A DNA stretch of 64,000 nt, taken from Aliivibrio_A sp016764915 (GTDB lineage Bacteria > Pseudomonadota > Gammaproteobacteria > Enterobacterales > Vibrionaceae). Positions 23,828-33,189 of the stretch are shown piece by piece (positions within the stretch are counted from its first letter, which is position 1; each line of letters opens with the position of its first letter). The notes under the pieces are model-generated. The model searched no databases. It was not told the origin of the DNA and saw only the letters and a list, made by a program, of their open reading frames with translations. The DNA lies in NCBI GenBank assembly GCA_965224595.1, contig OZ245057.1, positions 1,178,001-1,242,000 on the forward strand, read 5' to 3'. Both the position numbers and the translations under genes were made by a program.

Positions 23828-24601
23828 TTGCCACTTAGAATATTTAAGAATCCAACGGTCATATTACCTTCAAACTATATTATTCTTGTGAGTCATATGA
23901 GAGCGAATACATCGCTATTAGGGCATATATTCGGTAGTCATAATGATATTTCAGGTTATTATGAGCATCATATTGGTTATTACAGTTGGAAAAGTCTGAT
24001 TCGGTTGAAGTTAAAATTTATCGAAGAGAACCCGCAGGAACCAAAAAGTATAACTTATTTTGATAAAGTACTTCACAGTGGACATGCAATAAAAGCTGGG
24101 GTATTTGATTCCTCTCGAACCACATTATTATTCGTTTTAAGAAAGCCAGAATTAACAATTAAAAGTATTGTTGCTATGTATCAGCGTATGAATAAAGCGC
24201 ATCCACATGCTGAAATACAAAATGCAGTTGATTACTACATCGAAAGAGCCCAACAGATAGTCCAAGTGGCAAGGGATTATGCAGGAAAATCTGATATTGC
24301 TTATATGGATGCAGAGGCTTTAATAGAGAAAACTGAGGAGACTTTGGTATCACTTTCTACTTGGTGCCGTCTTGATCCTGCACTTACGTCAGAATATAAA
24401 ATATTTGAACTAACGGGTAAAAAAGTGGTTGGAGATTCATCAAAAATGATTACTAGTGGTAAAGTTGAAAAATCAGTTAGAAAATACGATGAGATTGAAT
24501 TAAGTGAATGGCAATTAGAGCAAGCAGAAAATACATACATGAAATGTCGCGATGAGCTACTGTTGCTATGTTCAAATAAACAAATGATTAATGATGTCTA
24601 A
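23828..24601 (+). CDS. Sulfotransferase family protein
   Basis: 257 residues. TTG start: AGGAG lies 5 bases upstream, and no ATG is better placed. SHMRANTSLLGHIFGSH (residues about 21-37) is the 5'-phosphosulfate (PSB) loop, and FVLRKPELTIKSIVAMY near residue 100 resembles the 3'-phosphate region RxPxxxxxS of PAPS-dependent sulfotransferases. It would add sulfate from PAPS to a sugar of the growing repeat, giving a negatively charged polysaccharide. Its 3' end overlaps the convergent flippase gene by 14 bases. Sulfotransferase identity is strong, acceptor unknown. Confidence 0.8.
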   Translation: MPLRIFKNPTVILPSNYIILVSHMRANTSLLGHIFGSHNDISGYYEHHIGYYSWKSLIRLKLKFIEENPQEPKSITYFDKVLHSGHAIKAGVFDSSRTTLLFVLRKPELTIKSIVAMYQRMNKAHPHAEIQNAVDYYIERAQQIVQVARDYAGKSDIAYMDAEALIEKTEETLVSLSTWCRLDPALTSEYKIFELTGKKVVGDSSKMITSGKVEKSVRKYDEIELSEWQLEQAENTYMKCRDELLLLCSNKQMINDV

Positions 24602-26075
24602 ACAACAAAGTTTTCAACTTCGATACCGGTAGTTGTACAAAAGTCTTAAAGAAAAACTCGACCTCATTAAATCTATTTTTAGTTAAATAGATTAAGAAGA
24701 GTGAAACTGTTGAGTATATCAATACTCCAGAAATAATTTGTAAAATTAGTGCATAGCTTTGTGTTAATAGAATATTAGAGTCAGGAAATAGTGTAATTAA
24801 AAAATACATAATTAACGAAGAGAACAACGGTAAACTTAGCAGTATGCTTATCTTAATTAAATTGAGAGGAATAAATTTCTTTAAATATATGAACGTTGCT
24901 AATGTAACAAAAATCCCGAAAATAACTCTTAATAAAGCAAAGTTATAGAATGTGATAAATGGAGCGGCTGCTATGAAAACTATAATGGTGGCGCCGCCTA
25001 CGATTACATCTAAAATGAATGATTCTTTAACTCTTCCCAATATGGTGTAAATATGCGCCAATAAAGTGCCCAGAGTCCCTGATAAAAGGATAAATGAAAT
25101 GGTTTCAACAATGGGTGTTGCTTGTAACCACTGTTGACCGAGCAATACATTCACCAAGTTTGAAGAGACAGCTGAAATGCCAAATGCAATCGGAAAAATA
25201 ATCATTGCAGTTGCAAATATTGATTTTTGTACCTTATCTGTAAATACCGATAAATTGTCCAATTCGTTTGATAGTCCAACATAAAGTGGTTTCATCATAG
25301 GGGTGATTATTTGTCCAGCAGGCAGTGTGGCAAGGTCTTTTGAAACAGTATAGATTCCTAGTGCAGTAGAAGAGAAAAATTTCATTATTAGTATATTATC
25401 AATTTTGTACCGGATGGTTGAAAAAAAACCTTTAGCTAACATCCATTGTGAAAATCTCCACTGATCTTTCCAGTTATCAAATTTAAATTTAGGTTTGAAA
25501 GAACAAATGATATAAGAACAAATAACACGTACGCTTACATCAACCAATTCAGCAATTACAAAAGCCCAGTAACTTTTAAGATAATAGGCAAGTGATATTT
25601 TGGTCACAAAAGCAAAGATTTGAGCTAAGAGAGTTATCTTAAAAATGGGCTTATAGTTCAGATCTTTTTCAAATTTTAGCATGCCTATATTATTGATACT
25701 TAATATTATTGGGACTAATGCTGAAATCCGTAAAACATCAATAAGTCGTTGGTCTTCGAAAAAATTTGCAATTAGCTCTGCTGAGAAAAAAATTGAAAAT
25801 GATACTATGCATTGTAGAATGATATTGATAGACCAAGCAGTGTGAAGCTCAATATCAATAATTTTTTTCTTTCTTAATAAGTATTCATTCATCCCAGTCG
25901 TCGAAAGAACAAAAAAGATATTTGTCACTATCATTGCAGAAGCGATAACACCAAAGTCATCAGGAGTAAGGATTCTTGCAAGAATAAGGGTGGAGACGAA
26001 ACCGATTAAACGGCCTACCCACTGTCCAATGTAAAGCCAAATTGAACTTTGCAGCATCCGGTTTGCTATTGACAT
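24588..26075 (-). CDS. Oligosaccharide flippase (Wzx-type, MOP superfamily)
   Basis: About 495 residues from ATG 26075, which has AGG 8 bases upstream; an upstream TTG would add ten residues. Around twelve to fourteen transmembrane helices. The N-terminus MSIANRMLQSSIWLY with GRLIGFVSTLILARILTPDDFGVIASA is characteristic of polysaccharide transporters of the PST family. It flips the lipid-linked repeating unit across the inner membrane. The locus has no obvious Wzy polymerase beside it other than the O-antigen-ligase-like protein at 27.5 kb. It is on the minus strand, alone, between two plus-strand groups. Confidence 0.9.
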   Translation of the reverse strand: MSIANRMLQSSIWLYIGQWVGRLIGFVSTLILARILTPDDFGVIASAMIVTNIFFVLSTTGMNEYLLRKKKIIDIELHTAWSINIILQCIVSFSIFFSAELIANFFEDQRLIDVLRISALVPIILSINNIGMLKFEKDLNYKPIFKITLLAQIFAFVTKISLAYYLKSYWAFVIAELVDVSVRVICSYIICSFKPKFKFDNWKDQWRFSQWMLAKGFFSTIRYKIDNILIMKFFSSTALGIYTVSKDLATLPAGQIITPMMKPLYVGLSNELDNLSVFTDKVQKSIFATAMIIFPIAFGISAVSSNLVNVLLGQQWLQATPIVETISFILLSGTLGTLLAHIYTILGRVKESFILDVIVGGATIIVFIAAAPFITFYNFALLRVIFGIFVTLATFIYLKKFIPLNLIKISILLSLPLFSSLIMYFLITLFPDSNILLTQSYALILQIISGVLIYSTVSLFLIYLTKNRFNEVEFFFKTFVQLPVSKLKTLLFRHH

Positions 26076-26362
26076 GTAACTACCTGAAATATTGGAATAT
26101 GCCAATTAATGAGATAAGTGACAAAAGCGAAATTGCGAAACACTATTGTAGCGTTGAACTGACTGATTTAACAGTCAATATATCAATGGGCGCATAGTTT
26201 GCCTGTGTTCAATAAGTTAAGGCACACCATTTGCGTTTGTAGTAACATATTGGTTGGTTTCTGTTAACTTGATTGAGTGCTTCGCTGAGGGTCACTTAAG
26301 GTCATAGTCGTAACACAAAGAAATTTGTGGTTTAAATCGTATTTCAAGGATGAAACATTGTA

Positions 26363-27445
26363 ATGAAACAGCAGCATATTTGTCATTTAGTCTACAGTTT
26401 TCATGTGGGTGGTCTTGAGAGAATCATCACTAATACGATAAATTCTCTTGGTGTGGAGTATACACATACCATTATATCTTTAACCGATATAGGTTCAATG
26501 ATTGAACAAATAGAGCCTGAGATTTCTATCTTTCAGTTAAATAAGAGAGAGGGAAATGACTACAGTATATACCCTAAGCTCTATAAAATTTTAAAACAAT
26601 TATCTCCCGATGTTGTACACAGTTATAACCTTGCTACATTTGAATATCAATGGATTGCCAAGCTCCTCTTTGTGCCTATACGTTTACATGCCGAACATGG
26701 ACGGGACAGTTACGACCCATATGGACAAGTTAAAAAATACCAATGGATCAGAAAGTTTTGTTCATTAGCGACCACGGATGTCGTCGCTGTATCAGCAGAA
26801 CTACTAAATTGGTTAGAACAAAGTGTGGGCATTAATCAAAAAAAACTCACTCTTATTCGCAACGGAGTCGATACAAATTATTTCCAAAAGTCTGGTACAA
26901 CATCAGATTTTATCATCGGACATGTAGCACGACTTCATGCGATAAAAAATCAAAAAATGCTCATTGATGCCTTCGATAAAGCAAAGAAAACAAACTCACA
27001 GTTTAATGCTAAGGCTCAACTTGTTATCGTTGGGGATGGCCCTGAAATGTATAATTTAAGAACATATTGTTCCTCTTCAAATATTACTAACGTAAAGTTT
27101 GAAGGTGAGAAAACTGATGTTCTTTCATATTATCAACTCTTTGATCTGTTTGCACTATCATCGATTGCTGAAGGGATCCCAATGACATTGCTTGAAGCTA
27201 TGTCTGTTGGTATACCTCATGTGGTAACAAACGTTGGTGGAATTGAAGAAGTCATTATTAAAGGGGAAACTGGGTTGAGCTGTGAATCAGAAGATGTAGA
27301 TACTTTTGCGGAACATATGATTACGCTTTTCCTGGATAAAACGCTAAGAGATAATATGTCAAATGCTGCTCAGAAGCGTGTAATCTCAAGCTTTAGCCAG
27401 AATAGGATGTTAAACCAGTACAAAACACTATACAGGTTGAGATAG
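26363..27445 (+). CDS. Family 4 glycosyltransferase
   Basis: 360 residues, GT-B fold. The N-terminal domain begins QHICHLVYSFHVGGLERII; the C-terminal donor-sugar domain contains IGHVARLHAIKNQKMLIDAF, VIVGDGPE and the retaining-enzyme E(X)7E as EGIPMTLLEAMSVGIP, then VVTNVGGIEEVI. Adds a sugar from a nucleotide donor at the cytoplasmic face. It is followed after 3 bases by a tiny membrane peptide gene, then the ligase, making a tight three-gene unit. Upstream Shine-Dalgarno is weak (AAGGA 12 bases away). Confidence 0.9.
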   Translation: MKQQHICHLVYSFHVGGLERIITNTINSLGVEYTHTIISLTDIGSMIEQIEPEISIFQLNKREGNDYSIYPKLYKILKQLSPDVVHSYNLATFEYQWIAKLLFVPIRLHAEHGRDSYDPYGQVKKYQWIRKFCSLATTDVVAVSAELLNWLEQSVGINQKKLTLIRNGVDTNYFQKSGTTSDFIIGHVARLHAIKNQKMLIDAFDKAKKTNSQFNAKAQLVIVGDGPEMYNLRTYCSSSNITNVKFEGEKTDVLSYYQLFDLFALSSIAEGIPMTLLEAMSVGIPHVVTNVGGIEEVIIKGETGLSCESEDVDTFAEHMITLFLDKTLRDNMSNAAQKRVISSFSQNRMLNQYKTLYRLR

Positions 27446-27448
27446 TTT

Positions 27449-27541
27449 ATGGAATCGATATTATTTGGACTTTGCCTTGTTGCCCTTATTTGGATATGTC
27501 TCCAATCTTTAAAAGAAGATTGCGATAAGGACAACAAATGA
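27449..27541 (+). CDS. 30-residue single-pass membrane microprotein
   Basis: A short gene not usually called. ATG lies 3 bases after the stop of the glycosyltransferase and the frame ends with TGA that overlaps the ATG of the ligase (ATGA). The peptide begins MESILFGLCLVALIWICLQS (one transmembrane helix, residues about 4-20) and ends with a charged tail LKEDCDKDNK. The exact joining of three genes by 3 bases and a 4-base overlap, plus a helix and polar tail, argue for a real translated gene, possibly an assembly or stability factor for the ligase. A weak GAGA precedes the start. Family unknown. Confidence 0.6.
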   Translation: MESILFGLCLVALIWICLQSLKEDCDKDNK

Positions 27542-28887
27542 GAGATTTGGTTTTTTTCTCAGCGTTCCTGATATTAGCAGTGTTGGCGATGCGCAGACCA
27601 TATATAGCACTATCACTATGGTTATGGTCTGGTCTGTTCGTACCAAAACATTGGTTATATGGATTTGCGGCAAATTTTAGTTATAACACTGCTTTTTCAC
27701 TGATTACCATTTTAGGGTATCTATTATATAAAGAGAAATTGAAGCTTAAATTTAATGCAATAATATTCTTCGCTTTCTCTTTCTTTTTTTACACCATTTT
27801 AACCAGTAGTAACACCATAGCATTCTCAGAGTTAGTTTGGCTTGAGTGGGAAAAGTTCGCCAAGATTTTTTTATTATTCTTTTTTTCGATATTGATATTA
27901 AAAGAACAACATCATTTTAAAATGTTTATATGGGCGATTGTTTTTTCTGTTGGGTTTTATGGCTCTATTGAGGGGCTTAAGTTTATTGCATCTGGTGGTG
28001 GGCATAAAATTTCGGGACCAACAAACAGTATTTTGTTTGATAACAATCATCTAGCGGTCGCAATTATTGCTACCATTCCATTGGTCATATATTTAATAGG
28101 CGAAACTAAAGAGAGACTCATTAAATTTTCGCTTATTGGAGTCAGCATTGTTTGTACTCTTGCTGTATTAGGTACGCATTCCCGAGGAGGGCTCGTTGGC
28201 TTAATGATTGTTGGTGGTTATTTTTGGCTTCGTAGTGACAAAAAAATCCTTTCAATACTAGGTATTGTTTTCATTCTTTCAATTGCAAGTTCGTACTTGC
28301 CTGAAAGTTGGTTTAATAGAATGAACACTATTGAAACCGCAACCCAAGATAAGTCTTTTATGAATCGTGTTAATTCTTGGAAGATTCACACGCAAATGGC
28401 CATTGAACGACCATTTTTAGGTGGTGGTTTTAAAGCACCACAATATGGTTTCGTTTGGCGTTCATTAGCAGAAGATATTGATAAATTTGATTTCATCCCA
28501 ACGCCAAGCGCAGGTGAAAAGGGATGGGCTGCGCATAGTATTTATTTTCAAGTATTAGGTGATCATGGATTTGTAGGCTTCTTTTTATATATGAGCCTGA
28601 TCTTTGCTTGTTTCTTTTCACTTTCGACTATTGAAAAGAAGATGAAACGATTAAACTTAGAATGTAAATGGCAGGTTAAGTTAGCTAAAATGTTGAAAGT
28701 ATCTCTCTTAGCATTTTGTACTGGTGGTGCTGCAGTATCAATCCCCTATATTGAGATATTTTGGTCACTTTTAGCCTGTACTGCTGCACTGTTAAACAAC
28801 GTGAAGAGGCTAGACAAAAATGGCCAGCTAGAGAGGACGAAGTCTGCGATAAAACCCAATAATAGAATGAACTCATCTACTTATTAG
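27538..28887 (+). CDS. XrtA/exosortase A-associated O-antigen ligase-like protein (TIGR03097)
   Basis: 449 residues, about ten to twelve membrane helices. The features of the exosortase A-associated putative O-glycosylation ligase are visible: FVPKHWLYGFA near the N-terminus, NHLAVAIIATIPL, GTHSRGGLVGL, FMNRVNSW, then a periplasmic loop GGGFKAPQYG with WAAHSIYFQVLGDHG at the C-terminal side. In this class a polymer or oligosaccharide is transferred to an acceptor, or polymerised. It starts by ATGA overlap with the microprotein. The 3' end overlaps the convergent glycosyltransferase gene by 11 bases. Confidence 0.88.
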   Translation: MRDLVFFSAFLILAVLAMRRPYIALSLWLWSGLFVPKHWLYGFAANFSYNTAFSLITILGYLLYKEKLKLKFNAIIFFAFSFFFYTILTSSNTIAFSELVWLEWEKFAKIFLLFFFSILILKEQHHFKMFIWAIVFSVGFYGSIEGLKFIASGGGHKISGPTNSILFDNNHLAVAIIATIPLVIYLIGETKERLIKFSLIGVSIVCTLAVLGTHSRGGLVGLMIVGGYFWLRSDKKILSILGIVFILSIASSYLPESWFNRMNTIETATQDKSFMNRVNSWKIHTQMAIERPFLGGGFKAPQYGFVWRSLAEDIDKFDFIPTPSAGEKGWAAHSIYFQVLGDHGFVGFFLYMSLIFACFFSLSTIEKKMKRLNLECKWQVKLAKMLKVSLLAFCTGGAAVSIPYIEIFWSLLACTAALLNNVKRLDKNGQLERTKSAIKPNNRMNSSTY

Positions 28888-30085
28888 TTGTAAGAGAAAG
28901 ATAAACAGAGCGGTAATTATTCACGCTATTTTCCCAGTTTCGACTGTTTTCAACAAAACGACGACCATTAATCAATATTTGTGGCCACTGCTCTTTTTGA
29001 CTGAATAACTGAATAACCTTATCACTTAATGCTTTTTTATTACCGGCTTTGAATAGGTAACCTGTTTGTGAATCGGTAATGAGTTCTTTGTGACCCCCTA
29101 CATCTGACGCCAATAGAAGCTTGTGCTGAGCCATTGCTTCTAATGGTTTTAGCGGTGTCACTAATTCGGTTAAACGCATTGGTTTTCTTGGGTAAATTAA
29201 TAGATCAACCAAGCTATAGTACTTCTGTACTTCTTCATGTGGGACTCTACCTGTGAACACGACATATTCGTGAAGGTGCAAACTTTTGACTTGCTCCTTT
29301 AGACGTTGCTCTTCTGGACCACCTCCGACTAAAAGTAACCTTATATTCGGGTTGTTGTTGATAATGATTGGTAGGGCGTCGATTAATAGATCCAATCCTT
29401 CATACGCATAGAATGAACCAAGAAAGCCTAACACGTCTTTTCCCACAAGGTTTAGTTGCTGTAAAAGTGCATCGTCTTTGTTTTCAATTATATGAAATTG
29501 TTCAATATTAACTGCGTTAGGAATTATTGTAATTTTATCTGAACTAAAGCCTCTTGAGATAAGATCTTGACGTAATCCATCACAAATAGTAAAAATAGCA
29601 TCAGCATGCTTTACTACGTGGTTTTCCATTTTCTTGGTTAACTTATAACGGAGACTATTTTCAGTACAACTGCCGTGATCAACCGCTGCGTCTTCCCAAA
29701 AAGCTCGGATCTCATAAACGAATGGTATACCAGATTCTTTAGAGGCTTTAAGAGCCGCGAGTCCGTTTAAGGCGGGAGAGTGTGCATGGATAATGTCAGG
29801 TTGATGCTCAGCAATAGCTTCCATGATTCGCTGGTAAGTTGGCTTTATATAGGAGAGTTGATTGAGACCAGGAATTTTATCACGAAAGCTTGGTGCAAGA
29901 GATGAACGATAAAAAGAGAGGCCATCAATTATCTCTATGTTTTGTTGGAAGTGGCCGTGTTTTGGGCTCGTCACATGTACAGTCTCAATACCAAATTTAT
30001 GCTGCTGTTTTAAAATTGATCGGGTTCTAAAGGTATAACCGCTGTGCAGTGGAATCGAATGGTCGAGTACATGTAATATTTTCAT
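28877..30085 (-). CDS. XrtA/PEP-CTERM system glycosyltransferase (TIGR04063 family)
   Basis: 402 residues from ATG 30085 (MKILHVLDHS); the open frame extends 35 codons upstream but that part overlaps the previous gene. GT-B fold of family 4: HVLDHSIPLHSGYTFRT is the hallmark of the exosortase A-associated glycosyltransferase group, LGFLGSFYAYEGLDLLIDA begins the donor domain, and RLTELVTPLKPLEAMAQHK carries the E(X)7E variant. Last gene of the XrtA operon, 31 bases after the previous gene. Cytosolic, membrane-associated. Confidence 0.88.
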   Translation of the reverse strand: MKILHVLDHSIPLHSGYTFRTRSILKQQHKFGIETVHVTSPKHGHFQQNIEIIDGLSFYRSSLAPSFRDKIPGLNQLSYIKPTYQRIMEAIAEHQPDIIHAHSPALNGLAALKASKESGIPFVYEIRAFWEDAAVDHGSCTENSLRYKLTKKMENHVVKHADAIFTICDGLRQDLISRGFSSDKITIIPNAVNIEQFHIIENKDDALLQQLNLVGKDVLGFLGSFYAYEGLDLLIDALPIIINNNPNIRLLLVGGGPEEQRLKEQVKSLHLHEYVVFTGRVPHEEVQKYYSLVDLLIYPRKPMRLTELVTPLKPLEAMAQHKLLLASDVGGHKELITDSQTGYLFKAGNKKALSDKVIQLFSQKEQWPQILINGRRFVENSRNWENSVNNYRSVYLSLTTNK

Positions 30086-30116
30086 GGTTATACCTTGGTT
30101 AAAATCAGAAACATAA

Positions 30117-31301
30117 TTATGAATTAATGAGCTTAGTAAATAGCTGATATTGCCCGTCGGATGTCTCATCCCAGTTAAATTTCTCAGCATATTGTCGTGT
30201 CTGTAAGCGGCTATATGAACTATTTAAAACGTCAGATATGCCTTCACTTATGCTTTCACTGTCTCTATCAACTAACACGCCCGCAATTGGGGAAGCCACA
30301 ACTTCAGGGGTTCCCCATACATTTGTTGCTACTACAGGTGTTCCACTTGCCATCGCTTCAAGGAGCACATTAGCCCAACCCTCACGACTAGAAGCCAAAA
30401 TTAGTGCATCTGCAGCACCATAGTATTCAGATAGCTGCTCTTGAGGAAGACCACCCACAAATAAAACGCGTTTACCTAGTTTTAATTCAACGACTTGTTC
30501 TTGAAGTTTATGTAAGTCAGGGCCGGTGCCTGCAATGACCAAATACGCAGTAGGGTGATTGAGCAGGGCTTCGATAATAAGGTGATGGCCCTTGCGTTCT
30601 ATCAAAAATCCGACTGACATTAAAAGCGGTACATTAGCAGGTAAATCTAACTTATTTCGCAATATGAGCTGTTTACTCTCGTCGTAAAAAGAGAACAAAG
30701 ATAGATCAACACCGTTACGCAGCGTAGTGACGGTTTCTGGCTTAGCACCAATAGTTATCATCTCTTGTCGTAGAGCTTCGCATACGGCAAGATTATGGTT
30801 GGCTTTGTTCATGACGTTGATGATCTGTTGTTTCGGTTTTTCATATTCCGGAATTAGATTGATGTCAGTGCCACGAGCGGTGACAGTAAAAGGGATCTTT
30901 AATTTAGAGGCGACCTTTTCAATCGCTACACCATCTGGGTAGTAATAGTGACCATCAATTAGGTCGAAAGAGTGACCTGAATGTATTAAACGTAATAATT
31001 GACGCTCAATGGCAAATGCAAGGGTATGAGGTGTTACCGTCATGCCAATTTTGGGAATCACTAAGTATCTTGGATGGTATATGGTCACATCGTTACGCAC
31101 TTCTATGTCAGGAACCTTTGAATACTTACTATATTGAGGAAATATAGAGGACTCAAAGGGAAACCAAGGCACTGGAGCTATGACGGTATGTTCAATGTCT
31201 GGATACTTTTGTACCAAATGTTTAAGTCTAGTTTCGACAAAAATACCATGTTTTTCTTCCACAGAATTTGGAAATAAAGTGGATATCGTGAGAAGTTTCA
31301 T
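30117..31301 (-). CDS. Family 4 glycosyltransferase in the XrtA operon
   Basis: 394 residues from ATG 31301; the longer frame upstream lies in the preceding gene. The N-terminus MKLLTISTLFPNSVEEKHGIF and GHYYYPDGVAIEKVA match the group of glycosyltransferases seen with exosortase A, and the donor domain has MSVGFLIERKGHHLIIEAL, VIAGTGPDL and EGWANVLLEAMASGTP (E(X)7E) with ATNVWGTPEVV. Starts 2 bases after the amidotransferase stop. Retaining mechanism, sugar unknown. Confidence 0.88.
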   Translation of the reverse strand: MKLLTISTLFPNSVEEKHGIFVETRLKHLVQKYPDIEHTVIAPVPWFPFESSIFPQYSKYSKVPDIEVRNDVTIYHPRYLVIPKIGMTVTPHTLAFAIERQLLRLIHSGHSFDLIDGHYYYPDGVAIEKVASKLKIPFTVTARGTDINLIPEYEKPKQQIINVMNKANHNLAVCEALRQEMITIGAKPETVTTLRNGVDLSLFSFYDESKQLILRNKLDLPANVPLLMSVGFLIERKGHHLIIEALLNHPTAYLVIAGTGPDLHKLQEQVVELKLGKRVLFVGGLPQEQLSEYYGAADALILASSREGWANVLLEAMASGTPVVATNVWGTPEVVASPIAGVLVDRDSESISEGISDVLNSSYSRLQTRQYAEKFNWDETSDGQYQLFTKLINS

Positions 31302-31303
31302 GG

Positions 31304-33184
31304 TTATTGTTTGTCCATAAAAAGAGAAAATGTGAGTAAACACCACAAAGAGGCACCATGGTCTTTATATCCTTGGCTATGGTCATTGACCATTTTCTGT
31401 AATGTTGCTTGATCAAATAGGCCACTATCTAACATTGAATCAGACAAGACATATCGAGAGAGCGTAGGTTTAAGAGTCGTTCTGAACCACGTCGATATAG
31501 GCATATTAAAGCCCATTTTTGGACGGTACAAAATATCCTTACTAACATGGCCTTCTAATGCTTTTTTAAAAGCATACTTGCCTTGATTGCCTTTTACATT
31601 GTTGCTGCTTTGGGTGTTAAAACCCCACTCCCAAAACTTATGATCAAGTAGTGGAGATCTAACCTCTAATGAGTTAGCCATACTTGCACGATCAACTTTT
31701 GTTAAAATATCTCCAACTAACCATGTTTTGGTGTCGAGGTATTGAATCAATTTAAGAGGATCAGTCGTCGGTGCATTTTTGCCATGATGTTTAAGGATCT
31801 CTAGACCCGTATATCCATTTAAACTCTTTAAATAGGATGGGTGGAATAGGGCACAACGCTCATTGTGACGTAGTTTGGATATGGTATTGCCATAACCTTC
31901 AACAGCACTCATGGCGATTGATTGAAATGTTGTTTTTGCTCTAAGTGGTTGAGGTGCCCAATCCGCTTTTGGGTACAATCGACCAAGAGTTCCGAAAATG
32001 GGTTTTCTGATTGAATTTGGAATTAAATCTCGTACTCGTTGCTCAGCCATGTGCATTCTATAACGACGATACCCACCAAATAACTCATCGCCACCATCAC
32101 CAGATAGCGCTACCTTAACGGATTTGCTAGCCAGCTGGCATACACGATAAGTGGGTAAAGCAGAGCTGTCCGCAAACGGTTCATCGTAGATATCAACAAG
32201 CTTTTCAACTAAGCTGATGTCGTTTGGATCAACTATTTGAGATTTATGATTGGTGTGATAACGCTGTGCAATTTGTTCTGCGTATTCACTCTCATCAAAG
32301 GATTTCTCATTAAATCCAATTGAGAAGGTATTAACCGGCTCTTTATGTTGGCCTGCCATTAACGCAACAATGGCACTCGAATCAACGCCGCCTGATAAGA
32401 AGGCACCTAAAGGAACATCCGACATCATCCTACTTGAAACAGAGTTAGAGAGACGTGAAATTAACTGTTCTTGTGTCTCTTGGAATGTAAGCTGTTTTTC
32501 AGATATCGTTAAGTCCCAATAGGCTGTTGTTTTAAGAGGCATACCAGCAGAGTGATGAATAAAATGGCCCTGTTCTAATTTATAAATTTGTTTGTAGGCA
32601 GTGTATGGGTCAGGGATGTAACCATACATAAAGAACTCTTCTGCCATCTCGTCACGTAGAGTAAGATCAACCTCTGGATGGCCTAATAGAACTTTTAATT
32701 CGGAACCGAAGATGAGCTGTCCATTTGATGTAACAGTATAAAAAAGTGCTTTTTTCCCAAGCCTGTCGCGCGCAATAAAAAGTTGGCGAGAATTCTGATC
32801 CCAAATTGCAAAGGTGAACATTCCGTCAAGCTTATTGACACACTCAACTCCCCACTCTTCCCATGCGTGGACAATCACTTCAGTATCCGATTCAGAAGAA
32901 AAAATATGACCTCTCACTTTTAGCTCAGAAACCAATTGTCGGTAGTTGTATATTTCACCGTTAAATACGATGGCAACAGACCCATCTTCATTGAATTGAG
33001 GCTGGTGACCGCCCTCAAGATCAATGATAGATAAACGACGATGACCCAAACCTATAAATGGGTCAATGAAGTACCCTTCATCATCTGGGCCTCGATGAAG
33101 TTGAATATTATTGATGTGTTTGAGTAAATCATGATCAATAGGTTGAAGAGTCGTTAAGTTATATATTCCAGAGATACCACACAT
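31304..33184 (-). CDS. XrtA/PEP-CTERM system amidotransferase (asparagine synthase-like, TIGR03108)
   Basis: 626 residues: an N-terminal class II glutaminase domain starting with catalytic Cys2 (MCGISGIYN) and RGPDDEG, GHRRLSIID, followed by the AsnB-like synthetase domain with the P-loop LSGGVDSSAIVALM near residue 263. ATP activates a carboxylate that accepts ammonia from glutamine. In exosortase A loci these enzymes are thought to amidate uronic acids or another acidic group of the EPS, not to make asparagine. It follows xrtA by 5 bases and precedes a glycosyltransferase by 2 bases. Confidence 0.92.
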   Translation of the reverse strand: MCGISGIYNLTTLQPIDHDLLKHINNIQLHRGPDDEGYFIDPFIGLGHRRLSIIDLEGGHQPQFNEDGSVAIVFNGEIYNYRQLVSELKVRGHIFSSESDTEVIVHAWEEWGVECVNKLDGMFTFAIWDQNSRQLFIARDRLGKKALFYTVTSNGQLIFGSELKVLLGHPEVDLTLRDEMAEEFFMYGYIPDPYTAYKQIYKLEQGHFIHHSAGMPLKTTAYWDLTISEKQLTFQETQEQLISRLSNSVSSRMMSDVPLGAFLSGGVDSSAIVALMAGQHKEPVNTFSIGFNEKSFDESEYAEQIAQRYHTNHKSQIVDPNDISLVEKLVDIYDEPFADSSALPTYRVCQLASKSVKVALSGDGGDELFGGYRRYRMHMAEQRVRDLIPNSIRKPIFGTLGRLYPKADWAPQPLRAKTTFQSIAMSAVEGYGNTISKLRHNERCALFHPSYLKSLNGYTGLEILKHHGKNAPTTDPLKLIQYLDTKTWLVGDILTKVDRASMANSLEVRSPLLDHKFWEWGFNTQSSNNVKGNQGKYAFKKALEGHVSKDILYRPKMGFNMPISTWFRTTLKPTLSRYVLSDSMLDSGLFDQATLQKMVNDHSQGYKDHGASLWCLLTFSLFMDKQ

Positions 33185-33189
33185 GTTAT

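Noticed and set aside
28877..30190. Longer version of the TIGR04063 glycosyltransferase starting at 30190
   Set aside because: The extra 35 codons are inside the preceding gene and lack family similarity; ATG at 30085 matches the family start MKILHVLDHS.
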